A DNA stretch of 64,000 nt, from positions 4,340,001 through 4,404,000 of the forward strand of contig NZ_CP107985.1 of NCBI RefSeq assembly GCF_036108815.1, in the 5' to 3' direction. The notes under the pieces were generated by a model that did not search any database, had not been told where the DNA came from, and was given only the letters and a program-made list of their open reading frames with translations. Below, piece after piece: positions 8,510 through 17,789 of this stretch. Both the position numbers and the translations under genes were made by a program. Every line of letters begins with the position of its first letter. Position 1 is the stretch's first letter. Source of the stretch: Streptomyces sp. NBC_00353 (GTDB lineage: Bacteria > Actinomycetota > Actinomycetes > Streptomycetales > Streptomycetaceae).

Positions 8510-10537
8510 ATGAAGATTCACAGACGCCGCGTGCTCGCGGCACTGGGCACCGCCGTCGCCGTGGCGGCGGGCATGGCCACCGCGCCGGGCGCGGCTGCGG
8601 CAGACCCCGTGACGTGGCAGGCCACGGACGGCAAGCTGATGTTCCTCAACGGCGCACGCAACGTCCTGCAGACGCACCAGCTCGGCAGCGGCACCTACAC
8701 CGACTTCGTCGCCGCAGGAAGCCAGCCGGCCTGGTCGCCCGACGGCAGCCGGGTCGCGTACGTGAAGGACGGCCGGGTCGAGACTCGGCGGTACACCGGC
8801 TCCACCCTGGTCAAGATCCGTGCACAGGACTCCATGAGTGGGGTGAGCGACCCGACGTTCCTGTACACCGGCAACACGGTCGTCTACTCCGGCGGCGGCC
8901 GCCTCCGCTACGCCCCCTCGGACGGCTCCCGCTACGCCCAGCCGCTGTTCTCCACGGCGGAGGACGGCTGCGACCGCCAGCCGAGCGCGTCCGTCAACGG
9001 CCTGATCGCATTCGTGCGCACCGGCGACACCTGCAGCCCGCCGACCGCCAGGTCGGCCATCTGGGTCTACGACGACACCACCGGCGGATTCACAGAGCTG
9101 ACCGACAACGGCGACGACCCCGCGATCTCGCCCGACGGCACCCAGGTCGCCTTCGTCCGCGAGGCCGACGGTCTCCGCCGGGTGTTCGTCATCAACGTCG
9201 ACGGCACGGGGGAGCGCCAGCTCACCTTCACCGACGGCGCGGAGACCCCGGCATGGTCCCCCAGCGGCACGCGCATCGCCGTCAACAACGGCACCGACGA
9301 GGACGCGTCGACCACCCGCATCGTGGACGTAGCCACCGGCGAGGTCACCCCGGTGCCACAGCCGCCGGGCACCTCTTCGACCACCGACATCGCCTGGCAG
9401 CCGCTGCGCCGCCAGAGCGTCGGCCGGGTCTGGGGCGCCGACTCCTCGGCCACCAACGTGGCCTCGTCCCGCTGGACGTGGAACACGGTCGGCCGGAGCG
9501 AGCTCGGCCTGATCGACGCGCGGACGGCCGTCCTCATCAGTAAGGACAGCCCGTCCTACGCCCTGACCGGGCAGTCGCTCGCCGGCCAGAAGCAGGGCCC
9601 CCTGCTGATGACGTCGAAGACCTCGCTGTCGAGCGCCGTGCAGACCGAGCTGAAGCGCACGCTGAAGCCCGGCGCCACGGTCTACCTGGTGGGCGGCACG
9701 GACATCCTCTCCAGCACGGTGGCGAGCAAGGTCAGCTCGCTCGGCTTCACACCCAAGCGGCTGGCGGGAACCTCGCGCTACTCCACGTCCGTGGCGGTCG
9801 CCAAGGCGGTCACCAGCGCCCCGGAGTACGTGTTCGTCGCCACCGGCACCGACTACCACTCGGCACTCGCGGCCTCCGCGGCGGCCGGATCGCTCGGCTA
9901 CGGCGGCAAGGGCACGGTCGTCCTCAACGAGGGCAACACGCTGTCGTCGTCGGTGAAGTCGTACCTCAACTCACTCGACCCCGACCAGACCATGGTCATC
10001 CCGGTCGGCGCCTCCGCGAAGTACGCGCTCACGCACACGCAGCTCTCCAACTGGCCCGACAGCTGGACGTACTACCCGATCAGCGGCAGCGGCCACGACG
10101 GCACCTCCGTCGCGCTCGCCCGCTTCTGGTGGAGCTCCCCGTACCAGGTGGGCCTGGCCTGGTCGGACAGCTGGCGCGGCGGCGTCTCGGCGAGCGCCGG
10201 CATGCTCTCCTACGGCCCGGTCCTGTGGACCGACGAGACGACCCTGCCGGAGACGGACGCGACCTACCTGCGCCAGCAGGCGGCCGGGGTCAGTTCCGTC
10301 ATCGCCTTCGGCGGGACGGGGTCGGTCTCCTCGACCGAGCTGACCGCGGCGGCCTCCGCCATCAGCGCGAGCAGCTCACTGGTGGACTACCGCCCGTACT
10401 ACAACGGTCTCGCCCCGGCGCAGCAGACGGCGCTCTCGGCGCAGCGCGACGCGAGCGACACCGGCACGGCCGCTCCGAGGGCCGGGACCGCAGTACCGCG
10501 ACCGGACCTGGACGCGGTGCGGACCTCGACCAGGTAG
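8510..10537 (+). CDS. secreted TolB/WD40-like beta-propeller with cell-wall-binding repeat 2 domain
   Basis: A 675-residue exported protein. A twin-arginine-like signal (MKIHRRRVLAALGTAVAVAA) precedes a TolB-type beta-propeller (about 35-300) with repeated WSPDGSRVAYV, SPDGTQVAFV and WSPSGTRIAV blades. The C-terminal half (about 310-630) contains putative cell-wall-binding repeats (CWB2), for example KRLAGTSRYSTSVAVAKAV and FVATGTDYHSALAAS. CWB2 modules anchor proteins to wall polymers in Gram-positives. Function of the propeller is unknown. The start is ATG 8510 with GGGGGC upstream. It is monocistronic, ending in a strong hairpin terminator. Confidence 0.82.
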   Translation: MKIHRRRVLAALGTAVAVAAGMATAPGAAAADPVTWQATDGKLMFLNGARNVLQTHQLGSGTYTDFVAAGSQPAWSPDGSRVAYVKDGRVETRRYTGSTLVKIRAQDSMSGVSDPTFLYTGNTVVYSGGGRLRYAPSDGSRYAQPLFSTAEDGCDRQPSASVNGLIAFVRTGDTCSPPTARSAIWVYDDTTGGFTELTDNGDDPAISPDGTQVAFVREADGLRRVFVINVDGTGERQLTFTDGAETPAWSPSGTRIAVNNGTDEDASTTRIVDVATGEVTPVPQPPGTSSTTDIAWQPLRRQSVGRVWGADSSATNVASSRWTWNTVGRSELGLIDARTAVLISKDSPSYALTGQSLAGQKQGPLLMTSKTSLSSAVQTELKRTLKPGATVYLVGGTDILSSTVASKVSSLGFTPKRLAGTSRYSTSVAVAKAVTSAPEYVFVATGTDYHSALAASAAAGSLGYGGKGTVVLNEGNTLSSSVKSYLNSLDPDQTMVIPVGASAKYALTHTQLSNWPDSWTYYPISGSGHDGTSVALARFWWSSPYQVGLAWSDSWRGGVSASAGMLSYGPVLWTDETTLPETDATYLRQQAAGVSSVIAFGGTGSVSSTELTAAASAISASSSLVDYRPYYNGLAPAQQTALSAQRDASDTGTAAPRAGTAVPRPDLDAVRTSTR

Positions 10538-10555
10538 CGGACGGGCAGGACGGTC

Positions 10556-10592
10556 CACCGGCCCCGGGCGTCACGTACGCCCGGGGCCGGTG
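10556..10592 (+). terminator. strong hairpin terminator after CWB2 protein
   Basis: A perfect 15-base-pair inverted repeat, 10556-10570 pairing with 10578-10592 around the loop TCACGTA, lies 18 bases after the stop codon of the preceding gene. Confidence 0.8.
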
Positions 10593-10650
10593 CGCGTACC
10601 GGGCCGCAGGATCTCGCGGCTCGTCCCCGCGGGCGGGGCGATCTCGACCG

Positions 10651-10800
10651 GTGGTCCGGCGCCTGCGCTGCACCGGCGTCCCGCCCCGCTTCCGCGCCGA
10701 CCCCTGGCTGACCGCCGCCCTCGTCCTGAGCAGCGCGGCGATCCTGTTCCTCGGGGTGTACGGGGTGCTCGACACGCTCGGGCTCACACCCGGCAGTTGA
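10651..10800 (+). CDS. possible small single-pass membrane protein
   Basis: A 49-codon reading frame from GTG 10651 encodes a basic N-terminus followed by one hydrophobic helix (LTAALVLSSAAILFLGVYGV) and a short tail. Codon use is GC3-rich. There is no clear ribosome site and no recognised family. It lies between a terminator and the subtilase gene, so it could be a real small protein or chance. Confidence 0.35.
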   Translation: MVRRLRCTGVPPRFRADPWLTAALVLSSAAILFLGVYGVLDTLGLTPGS

Positions 10801-10977
10801 GTCCGGCGGCACGAGGCCACCAAGGGCTTCGCGCTGCAACCGCCGACTCGAACTCAGGTGCGGAAAGTGTGCCCTTGCCCGGATTCGAGCGGTTCACGTC
10901 TGGCAAGTCCGCGCCATGGCAAGGACTTGCCGTCATCAGGCCTTCTCGTCGGCGTTACCGGCCGATAGACCCATGGC

Positions 10978-13900
10978 ATGTTCTCCCCCTCACTATCCTC
11001 CGCCTTCAGGCGCAGACGCTGGCAGCTGCTCTCGGCCGCCACCGCGGTGCCGCTGCTGGCGTCGGGGCTCGCAGTTCTGCAAGCGCCCGCACAAGCCGCT
11101 CCGAGCAAGCCCACCGTTCCCGCCGAACCCTCGGCGACCCACAAGGTCACCCTGGTCACCGGCGACGTCGTCACGGTCACCACGATGGCCGACGGCAAGC
11201 AGACCGCCGACGTCGACCGGCCGGACAGCGCCGTCGGCGGCGTAAAGATCCAGGAGATCAAGGGTGACCTGTTCGTCATCCCGGACGAGGCTGTACCGCT
11301 GCTGGGCACGGACAAGCTGGACCGGCGGCTGTTCAACGTCACCGACCTGATCGAAATGGGCTACGACGACGCGAAGTCGGCCGCGGTGCCGCTGATCGCG
11401 ACGTACGCCCAGCCGAAGTCCCGCTCGGCCGTCGAGCCGACGGCCCCTCGCGGCAGCAAGCTGACCCGCAAGCTCAAGGGCATCCGCGGTGCCGTGCTCA
11501 GCACCGAGAAGCAGCAGGCCCGCACCTTCTGGACCACCGTCGCGCCGCAGGGCAGCGCGAAGTTGGGCGCGGGTGTGGCGAAGCTGTGGCTCGACGGTCG
11601 CGTGAAGGTCAACCTCAAGGAGAGCGTGCCGCTGATCGGCGCGCCCGAGGCCTGGGCGGCCGGGTACACCGGCAAGGGCGTCAAGGTCGCGGTGCTCGAC
11701 ACCGGCATCGACGTCAACCACCCCGACTTCGCCGGCGTGATCGACGGCACGGCCAGCTTCGTGCCGGGTGAGGCCATCACCGACGTCAACGGGCACGGCA
11801 CGCATGTGGCCGGCACGATCGTCGGTTCGGGCGCCGCCTCCGGGAGCGACAACAAGGGCGTCGCCCCCGGCGCCGACCTGTTCGTCGGCAAGGTGCTCGG
11901 CGGCGCGGAGGGCTACGGCCAGGACTCCTGGGTCATGGCCGGCATGCAGTGGGCCGCCGAATCCGGTGCGGACGTCGTCAACATGAGCCTCGGCGACACC
12001 TACCCGACGGACGGCAGCGACCCGATGTCGCAGACGGTCGACGCGCTGTCCGAGCAGTACGGCACCCTGTTCGTCATCGCCGCCGGCAATGCGGGCCCGG
12101 AGAGCATCTCCGCCCCGGGCGCGGCCGCCTCGGCGCTGACCGTGGCCGCCACGGACAAGCAGGACCAGCTCGCGTCCTTCTCCAGCACCGGCCCGCTGGC
12201 CGGCTCCGGCGGCATGAAGCCGGACATCGCGGCACCCGGCGTGGACATCACCGCGGCCCGTTCGCAGGAGATGACCGACGGCGGTGAGGGCCTCTACCGC
12301 ACCCTCAGCGGCACCTCGATGGCCACCCCGCACGTGGTCGGCGCGGCGGCGATCCTGGCCCAGCAGCACCCGGACTGGACCGGCGCGCAGCTCAAGGAAC
12401 ACCTGATGAGCACCGCGAAGGGCCTGGCCGACGGGTACTCGCCGTACGAGGTCGGTACCGGCCGTGTCGACGTGGCCGCCGCCGTGCGCACCACGGTCCG
12501 CGGCACCGGATCACTCTTCTTCGGCAACTACACATGGCCGCACGAGCCGAGCGACGTCGCCGTCAAGAAGGACCTGACCTTCACCAACACCGGTTCCGCC
12601 GACGTCACGCTGAACCTGGCGCTGACCGACGACGGCGGCCCGTTCACGCTGGGAGCCACCACGGTGACCGTCCCTGCGGGCGGCACCGCCACCGTCGTGG
12701 TGACCGGTGACCCGCAAGCCGCCTCGGCCGGCCGGCACGTCGGCTACGTGATAGGCACCGACGCGGCCACCGGGAAGCCGGTGACCCGCACGTCCGTGGC
12801 GCTGCTCAAGGAGGAGGAGCGCTACGACCTGAACATCAAGCTGGTCGGCCGGGACGGCAAGCCCGCTGCCGGCTGGGTCACGGTCAACCTGGCCGGCGAC
12901 TCCTGGCCGTGGTCGGTCTACGTCGACGGCTCGACCACCATGCGCATGGCACCCGGCCTGTACACCGTCGCGGGGTACATCGACGTGGCCGGCGAGAAGG
13001 CGGACCGCTCGGGTCTGGCCGTGCTGGTCGCCCCGGAGACCGTGCTCAAGGACGGCTCCGCGGACGTGGTGCTGGACGCGCGCAAGGCACGCCTGCTGCA
13101 GACCGAGGCGCCGCAGCGCACCGAGGACCGCCAGCGCAAGGTCGACTTCAACGTCCACTACAAGGGCCTCGACCCGTTCATGGACTACCGCAGCGCGTAC
13201 GTGCTGCCGCCGACGTACGACGACGTCTACGTCGCGCCGACGAAGCCGATGAAGCAGGGCGAGTTCCTGCTGACCACCCGCTGGCGCAAGGGCGAGCCAC
13301 TGCTCAGCCTGAGCACGCCGGGCGGACGGCTCCGCTTCGAGACACTGGTGCAGGCGGGCAGCGCCCTGGGCACCGCCACGGACAGGCTGGACGCCGTCTA
13401 CGCGGGCAACGGCGCGGCGGCCGCATACAAGAAGGTGAAGGCCAAGGGCAAGGTCGTCGTCATCGGGCGCAGCGACGAGGTCTCGCCGCAGGAGCGCACC
13501 GAGGCCGCGGCCGCGGCCGGCGCGAAGGCGCTGATCGTGGTCAACGACGGTGTCGGTGCCCTGATGGAGTACGTCGGCGAGTCGACCATCCCGGTCGCCA
13601 CCGTGCACCGCGACGCGGGCAGGACCCTTGTCTCGATGGCCAAGGCCGGCAGCTTGAAGCTGACCGCGAGGCAGACCGAGTACACGCCGTTCGTCTACGA
13701 CCTGACCCGGGACTACCCGGGCAAGGTGCCGGACCGGGCCCTCGTCTACAAGCCGACCAGGGGTGACCTCGCCCGGATCGATGCCCGCTACTACTCGGCC
13801 ACGGACGGCGGGTCGGCGGAAGGCTACCGGTCCGACTTCACCCTCAGCCCGTCGTTCAACCTCCCCGAAGCCGAGTGGCACCCGGGCACCCGCACCGAAT

Positions 13901-14712
13901 GGGTGACCCCGGGCCAGGTCTGGAGGGAGTTCCACGCGCAGGGCGTCGACGGAGACCTGCCGTGGGTGATGGTGTCGGGCGACAACACGTATGCCAAGGG
14001 CAGCACCACCCGTCTGGACTGGTTCGCTCCGGCGACCCGGCCCGGCCAGAGCGAGTCCTTCGGCGTGTACAACTCCCGCTGGCAGAACTACATGACCTGG
14101 AACGTGCAGGCATGGGCCTCCGCCAGCGACAACATGCGGCTGGGCGGCTTCCTGGACTGGGGTCGGACGCCGACCCACCTGCAGGTCTTCCAGGGCGACA
14201 AGCTGATCCACGAAAACCCGTACAGCACGGACATGCAGTGGATCGAGGTGCCGGCGGGCAATCTTCCCTACCGCGCCGTCCTCGACGCGGAGCGGCCCGG
14301 TGACGTCTTCCGGCTGTCGACGCGCACCCACACCGAGTGGACGTTCATGTCCGACACCGTCGACTCGGACTTCTTCGAGCCGTTCTCGGTGCTGAACCTG
14401 AACTACAAGCTGGAGTCGGACCTGCACGGCGACGTCAAGGCCAATGCGACCCAGAAGATCGCGCTCAAGCCGGTGTCGATGGACCTCGGTACCGTGCCGG
14501 GCAACGTCACCAAGGTGAAGCTGGACGTCTCGTACGACGACGGCGCCACCTGGCAGAAGGTGACGCTGACCAAGGGCGCCCACGGCTACTGGACGGGTTC
14601 GTTCAGGACGGACAGGAAGCGCGGCGGCTTCCTCTCGGTCCGCGCGAGCGCCGGGACGGACAGCGGCTTCAGCGTCAAGAACGAGATCATCCGGGCGTAC
14701 GGCCTGCGATGA
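10978..14712 (+). CDS. large secreted subtilisin-like serine protease (S8)
   Basis: The 1244-residue protein has a signal peptide (about 1-42, ending APAQA), a propeptide-like region (about 45-215), and a subtilase catalytic domain (about 225-510). The full triad is visible: Asp241 in VLDTGID, His273 in NGHGTHVAG and Ser447 in SGTSMATPHV; the oxyanion Asn lies in AAGNAG. Downstream are beta-sandwich regions and a PA-like segment (about 815-900, with VVVIGRS, ALIVVNDG and IPVATVHRDAG). It should be an extracellular endopeptidase. Such long subtilases are common in Streptomyces, usually near a TrmB/LuxR-type regulator as here. The start ATG 10978 has no strong ribosome site. Confidence 0.92.
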   Translation: MFSPSLSSAFRRRRWQLLSAATAVPLLASGLAVLQAPAQAAPSKPTVPAEPSATHKVTLVTGDVVTVTTMADGKQTADVDRPDSAVGGVKIQEIKGDLFVIPDEAVPLLGTDKLDRRLFNVTDLIEMGYDDAKSAAVPLIATYAQPKSRSAVEPTAPRGSKLTRKLKGIRGAVLSTEKQQARTFWTTVAPQGSAKLGAGVAKLWLDGRVKVNLKESVPLIGAPEAWAAGYTGKGVKVAVLDTGIDVNHPDFAGVIDGTASFVPGEAITDVNGHGTHVAGTIVGSGAASGSDNKGVAPGADLFVGKVLGGAEGYGQDSWVMAGMQWAAESGADVVNMSLGDTYPTDGSDPMSQTVDALSEQYGTLFVIAAGNAGPESISAPGAAASALTVAATDKQDQLASFSSTGPLAGSGGMKPDIAAPGVDITAARSQEMTDGGEGLYRTLSGTSMATPHVVGAAAILAQQHPDWTGAQLKEHLMSTAKGLADGYSPYEVGTGRVDVAAAVRTTVRGTGSLFFGNYTWPHEPSDVAVKKDLTFTNTGSADVTLNLALTDDGGPFTLGATTVTVPAGGTATVVVTGDPQAASAGRHVGYVIGTDAATGKPVTRTSVALLKEEERYDLNIKLVGRDGKPAAGWVTVNLAGDSWPWSVYVDGSTTMRMAPGLYTVAGYIDVAGEKADRSGLAVLVAPETVLKDGSADVVLDARKARLLQTEAPQRTEDRQRKVDFNVHYKGLDPFMDYRSAYVLPPTYDDVYVAPTKPMKQGEFLLTTRWRKGEPLLSLSTPGGRLRFETLVQAGSALGTATDRLDAVYAGNGAAAAYKKVKAKGKVVVIGRSDEVSPQERTEAAAAAGAKALIVVNDGVGALMEYVGESTIPVATVHRDAGRTLVSMAKAGSLKLTARQTEYTPFVYDLTRDYPGKVPDRALVYKPTRGDLARIDARYYSATDGGSAEGYRSDFTLSPSFNLPEAEWHPGTRTEWVTPGQVWREFHAQGVDGDLPWVMVSGDNTYAKGSTTRLDWFAPATRPGQSESFGVYNSRWQNYMTWNVQAWASASDNMRLGGFLDWGRTPTHLQVFQGDKLIHENPYSTDMQWIEVPAGNLPYRAVLDAERPGDVFRLSTRTHTEWTFMSDTVDSDFFEPFSVLNLNYKLESDLHGDVKANATQKIALKPVSMDLGTVPGNVTKVKLDVSYDDGATWQKVTLTKGAHGYWTGSFRTDRKRGGFLSVRASAGTDSGFSVKNEIIRAYGLR

Positions 14713-14723
14713 ACCGCACTGTC

Positions 14724-14753
14724 GGGCCCCGGGGAGGCGACTCTCCGGGGCCC
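14724..14753 (+). terminator. hairpin terminator after subtilase
   Basis: GGGCCCCGG (14724-14732) pairs perfectly with CCGGGGCCC (14745-14753), followed by TTCCC, 11 bases after the subtilase stop. Confidence 0.75.
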
Positions 14754-14849
14754 TTCCCGTCGCACCTGCTCCCAGCAGGAACTATTCAGGGCCTGCCACC
14801 GTGGCGCATACTCTCCCCGCTGCGGCAAGGGGAAGGGGGGCCATCGCCG

Positions 14850-15842
14850 ATGCTGGATGTTCTGGGTCTCGAACCCGATGACGAGCGCGTCTACCGGGCG
14901 CTGCTCGGACGGCCCGACTCCACCGCGATGCTGCTGTCGGATCTGCTCGTCATAGCGCAGGCCGACGTCGACAAGGCCCTGTCCCGCCTGGTCGGGTGGG
15001 GACTGGTGATCAGGTCGGCGGATGAACAGTTCACCGCCGCGCCGCCGGCCATGGCGCTCGGCGCTCTCATCAGCCAGCGCCGGGACGGGCTGCGGACGGC
15101 TGAGCAGGCACTGGTGACCTTCGCCGAGGAACACCGGGCGGCGATGACCGGGAGCAGCATCAACGATCTGATCGAGGTCGTCACGGGCGTCGACGCCATC
15201 CGTCATCGCTTCCTGCAGGTGCAGCAGGCAGCCCGCACGGAGGTCCGCAGCTTCATCACCGCACCGTTCCTCGCCGTGCCGCCCGACGAGAACACGGCCG
15301 AACCCGCGGCCATCGGGCGCGGCGTGCGCTTCCGGGCGGTCCTGGACCGGGCCGTGCTGGCAGAGCCGGGCATCATCACCGATGCGATCGATTCACTGCG
15401 CAACGGCGTGCAACTGCGTGTCGCCGACCAGCTGCCGATGAAACTCGTGCTGGCCGACGCCGACCTCGGCCTTGTCCCGCTCGCGGTCACAGCGGCCGGA
15501 GAGCCCGGCGCCGTGCTGCTGCACCGCAGCGGCCTGTTGGATGCGCTGGACGCACTGTTCGAGACGGTATGGCGCACCGCCCACCCGCTCGAGCTGTCGG
15601 ACACCGGCAAAGAAGCCGGAACCACCGTCGAGCTCGGTGCGGAAGGACCGACCGACCTCGACCGAAAGATCCTCGCGCTGCTGCTGGCCGGCCTGACCGA
15701 CCCGACGGCCGCGACACAGCTCGGTCTTTCACCGCGCACGCTGCACCGGCGCCTGCGCCATCTCATGGACATAGCCGGAGTTCGGACCCGGATGCAGCTC
15801 GGCGGTTACGCCGTCCGACACGGCTGGGTGGATCCACGCTGA
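14850..15842 (+). CDS. TrmB-like N-terminal / LuxR-like C-terminal transcriptional regulator
   Basis: A 330-residue regulator. Residues about 1-70 form a TrmB-like winged helix (VYRALLGRPDSTAMLLSDLL), 75-250 a ligand-binding or phospholipase-D-like middle region, and 265-330 a LuxR/GerE-type helix-turn-helix (DRKILALLLAGLTDPTAATQ, then LSPRTLHRRLRHLMDIAGV). The start is ATG 14850 with AAGGGGGG upstream. It follows a large subtilase, an arrangement repeatedly seen in Streptomyces genomes, and may control that protease, although a terminator separates the two. Confidence 0.8.
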   Translation: MLDVLGLEPDDERVYRALLGRPDSTAMLLSDLLVIAQADVDKALSRLVGWGLVIRSADEQFTAAPPAMALGALISQRRDGLRTAEQALVTFAEEHRAAMTGSSINDLIEVVTGVDAIRHRFLQVQQAARTEVRSFITAPFLAVPPDENTAEPAAIGRGVRFRAVLDRAVLAEPGIITDAIDSLRNGVQLRVADQLPMKLVLADADLGLVPLAVTAAGEPGAVLLHRSGLLDALDALFETVWRTAHPLELSDTGKEAGTTVELGAEGPTDLDRKILALLLAGLTDPTAATQLGLSPRTLHRRLRHLMDIAGVRTRMQLGGYAVRHGWVDPR

Positions 15843-15998
15843 AGGTCCTGTGCCGGTGCGGACGCGCCCTGTTCCCTCGCCCGTCTCGCCATGTACCGTT
15901 CAACCAAGCGTGTTCCAGCCTTCCGGCCGATGCCTTTCTACGCGCGAAGAATCAGCGCCCGCACCGCCTCTCCCCCCACCTTCACGGAGGTATGACGG

Positions 15999-17465
15999 AT
16001 GCTCGGATCCAGTAGGTCCCACCGCCGCGTCGCCGGAGTCCTGGCTCTCCTCGGTGCCCTCGTCGCGGGCGCCGCCGTCCAGGCGGCCCCCGCCCCCGCG
16101 GCGCCCGCACCGGGCGGCAGCGCACCGGCGACTGCCGCGGCCGCCACTCCCCACCGTGTCCTCTTCGACAACTCCAAGGCCGAGACCGCCGGCAACGCCG
16201 ACTGGATCATCGGTACCAGTCAGCCGGACCCGCTTGGCCAGGATGCGACGCCCTCGGCGGAGACCGACTGGACGGGGGCGATCTCCTCCTGGGGCGTGGC
16301 CCTGCAGAAGACCGGCGCCTACTCGCTGAAGACGCTCCCTTCGGGCAACAGCATCACCTACGGCACCGCTTCGGCCCTGGACCTGCAGAATTTCGACACC
16401 TTCGTCCTCCCGGAGCCGAACGTCCTGCTGTCCTCGGCCGAGAAGGCGGCCGTGATGAACTTCGTGAAGAACGGTGGAGGCCTTTTCCTGGTTTCCGACC
16501 ACACCGGCGCCGACCGCAACAACGACGGCTACGACGCGGTCGAGGTGATCAACGACCTGATGACCAACAACAGCGTCGACAGCACGGACCCGTTCGGCTT
16601 CTCCGTCGACTCGCTGAGCATCAGCACCGACGACCCCAAAGCCATCAACGACTCCTCGAACGCCGTCCTGCACGGTTCCTTCGGCACGGTCGGCGGCAGC
16701 ATCATCCGCAGCGGCACGACCGCCACCCTCAAGCCGGCCGACAACCCCGCCGTCAAGGGCCTCGTCTACCGGACCGGTTACTCCGGCAACACCGGCGCCT
16801 TCTTCGCCACCAGCAGCTTCGGCAGCGGCCGGGTCGCGTTCTGGGGCGACAGCTCGCCGATCGACGACGGCACCGGCCAGTCCGGCAACACCCTGTACGA
16901 CGGCTGGAACGACCCCGCCGGCACCGATGCCGCCCTGGCTCTCAACGCGACCGAATGGCTCTCCGGGGCGACCGGCGGCGGGGGTGGCACCACCTGCACG
17001 CCGGCGCAACTGCTCGGCAACCCCGGCTTCGAGTCGGGCAGTTCCGCCTGGTCCGCCACCAGCGGGGTCATCACCGACGACAGCGGCGAGGCCGCCCGCA
17101 CCGGCTCCTACAAGGCGTGGCTGAGCGGATACGGGACCACCCACACCGACACGCTCTCCCAGCCGGTGACCATTCCGGCCGGCTGCGCCGCCACCCTCAG
17201 CTTCTACCTTCACATCGACACGGCGGAGACGACCACGACCACGTCCTACGACACACTCAAGGCCCAGGTCGTGAACAGCAGCGGCACGGTTCTGTCCACC
17301 CTTGCCACGTACTCCAACCTCAACGCGGCAGGCGGCTACACCCAGCGCAGCTTCAGTCTCGGCGCCTACGCCGGGCAGACGGTGACGGTCAAGTTCACCG
17401 GAACCGAAGGGTCCACGCTGCAGACGTCGTTCGTCATCGACGACACCACGCTCAACGTGAGCTGA
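15999..17465 (+). CDS. secreted protein with ThuA/GATase-like domain and C-terminal beta-sandwich binding domain
   Basis: A 488-residue exported protein. The signal peptide covers about residues 1-32. Residues about 45-310 look like a GATase-I/ThuA-like hydrolase fold (FDTFVLPEPNVLLSSAEK, GGGLFLVSDHTG, RVAFWGDSSP). A Gly-rich linker (about 325-332) leads to a beta-sandwich domain (about 335-488) of the type attached to Streptomyces extracellular proteases: LLGNPGFESG, GSYKAWLSGYG, TLSFYLHIDTAETT, LQTSFVIDD. Role is probably extracellular polymer binding or degradation; no catalytic residue is certain. The start ATG 15999 has GGAGG eight bases upstream. Confidence 0.72.
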   Translation: MLGSSRSHRRVAGVLALLGALVAGAAVQAAPAPAAPAPGGSAPATAAAATPHRVLFDNSKAETAGNADWIIGTSQPDPLGQDATPSAETDWTGAISSWGVALQKTGAYSLKTLPSGNSITYGTASALDLQNFDTFVLPEPNVLLSSAEKAAVMNFVKNGGGLFLVSDHTGADRNNDGYDAVEVINDLMTNNSVDSTDPFGFSVDSLSISTDDPKAINDSSNAVLHGSFGTVGGSIIRSGTTATLKPADNPAVKGLVYRTGYSGNTGAFFATSSFGSGRVAFWGDSSPIDDGTGQSGNTLYDGWNDPAGTDAALALNATEWLSGATGGGGGTTCTPAQLLGNPGFESGSSAWSATSGVITDDSGEAARTGSYKAWLSGYGTTHTDTLSQPVTIPAGCAATLSFYLHIDTAETTTTTSYDTLKAQVVNSSGTVLSTLATYSNLNAAGGYTQRSFSLGAYAGQTVTVKFTGTEGSTLQTSFVIDDTTLNVS

Positions 17466-17491
17466 GTGCGCACGCCCGCTCACGGCGCCCC

Positions 17492-17522
17492 GGGCCTGTT
17501 TGCATCATGAGCAAACAGGCCC
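17492..17522. terminator. bidirectional hairpin terminator
   Basis: A perfect 12-base-pair stem, GGGCCTGTTTGC (17492-17503) with GCAAACAGGCCC (17511-17522), around a 7-base loop. It lies between the plus-strand secreted protein and the minus-strand toxin cluster and can serve both. Confidence 0.75.
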
Positions 17523-17786
17523 TCGGCGAACGTCCTCGCCGCGCACCCTCTTGGCGTCGAGGATCCCCGCAGGAAGTGCATCCGACTTGCTCCACCGCTT
17601 CCCGTCCCAGTGCAGAGCGCAGGGACGGTCGCCCGGAGGGGCGTATCTGGTCCCGGTGTACGGGCCGTACTCGATCCCCATGGCCCACACGTCGTCGGCT
17701 CCCCGCGCGACGAGCGTCTGCACCTCGGTCCGAGGCCCGACGCACGAGCACGCGTTCGCCCTCCTGGCCTCGCCGTGGGGAGTCAC
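17505..17786 (-). pseudogene. remnant of a W-rich beta-propeller secreted protein
   Basis: A 93-codon frame starts with GTG three bases after the stop of the upstream minus-strand gene. It includes ADDVWAMG and LHWDGKRWSKSDALP, typical of the Kelch/WD-like DVWAVG...WDGKRW repeats of Streptomyces secreted proteins, in which several copies are normal. Only one copy is present, there is no signal peptide, and the frame ends inside the terminator. It is most likely a decayed fragment, though a small third gene of the toxin operon cannot be ruled out. Confidence 0.45.
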
Positions 17787-17789
17787 CGC

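Noticed and set aside
12511..14583. 690-codon minus-strand open frame opposite the subtilase
   Set aside because: Shadow of a GC-rich gene: low-complexity Arg/Gly/Val-rich translation, no ribosome site, and fully overlaps a clear protease.
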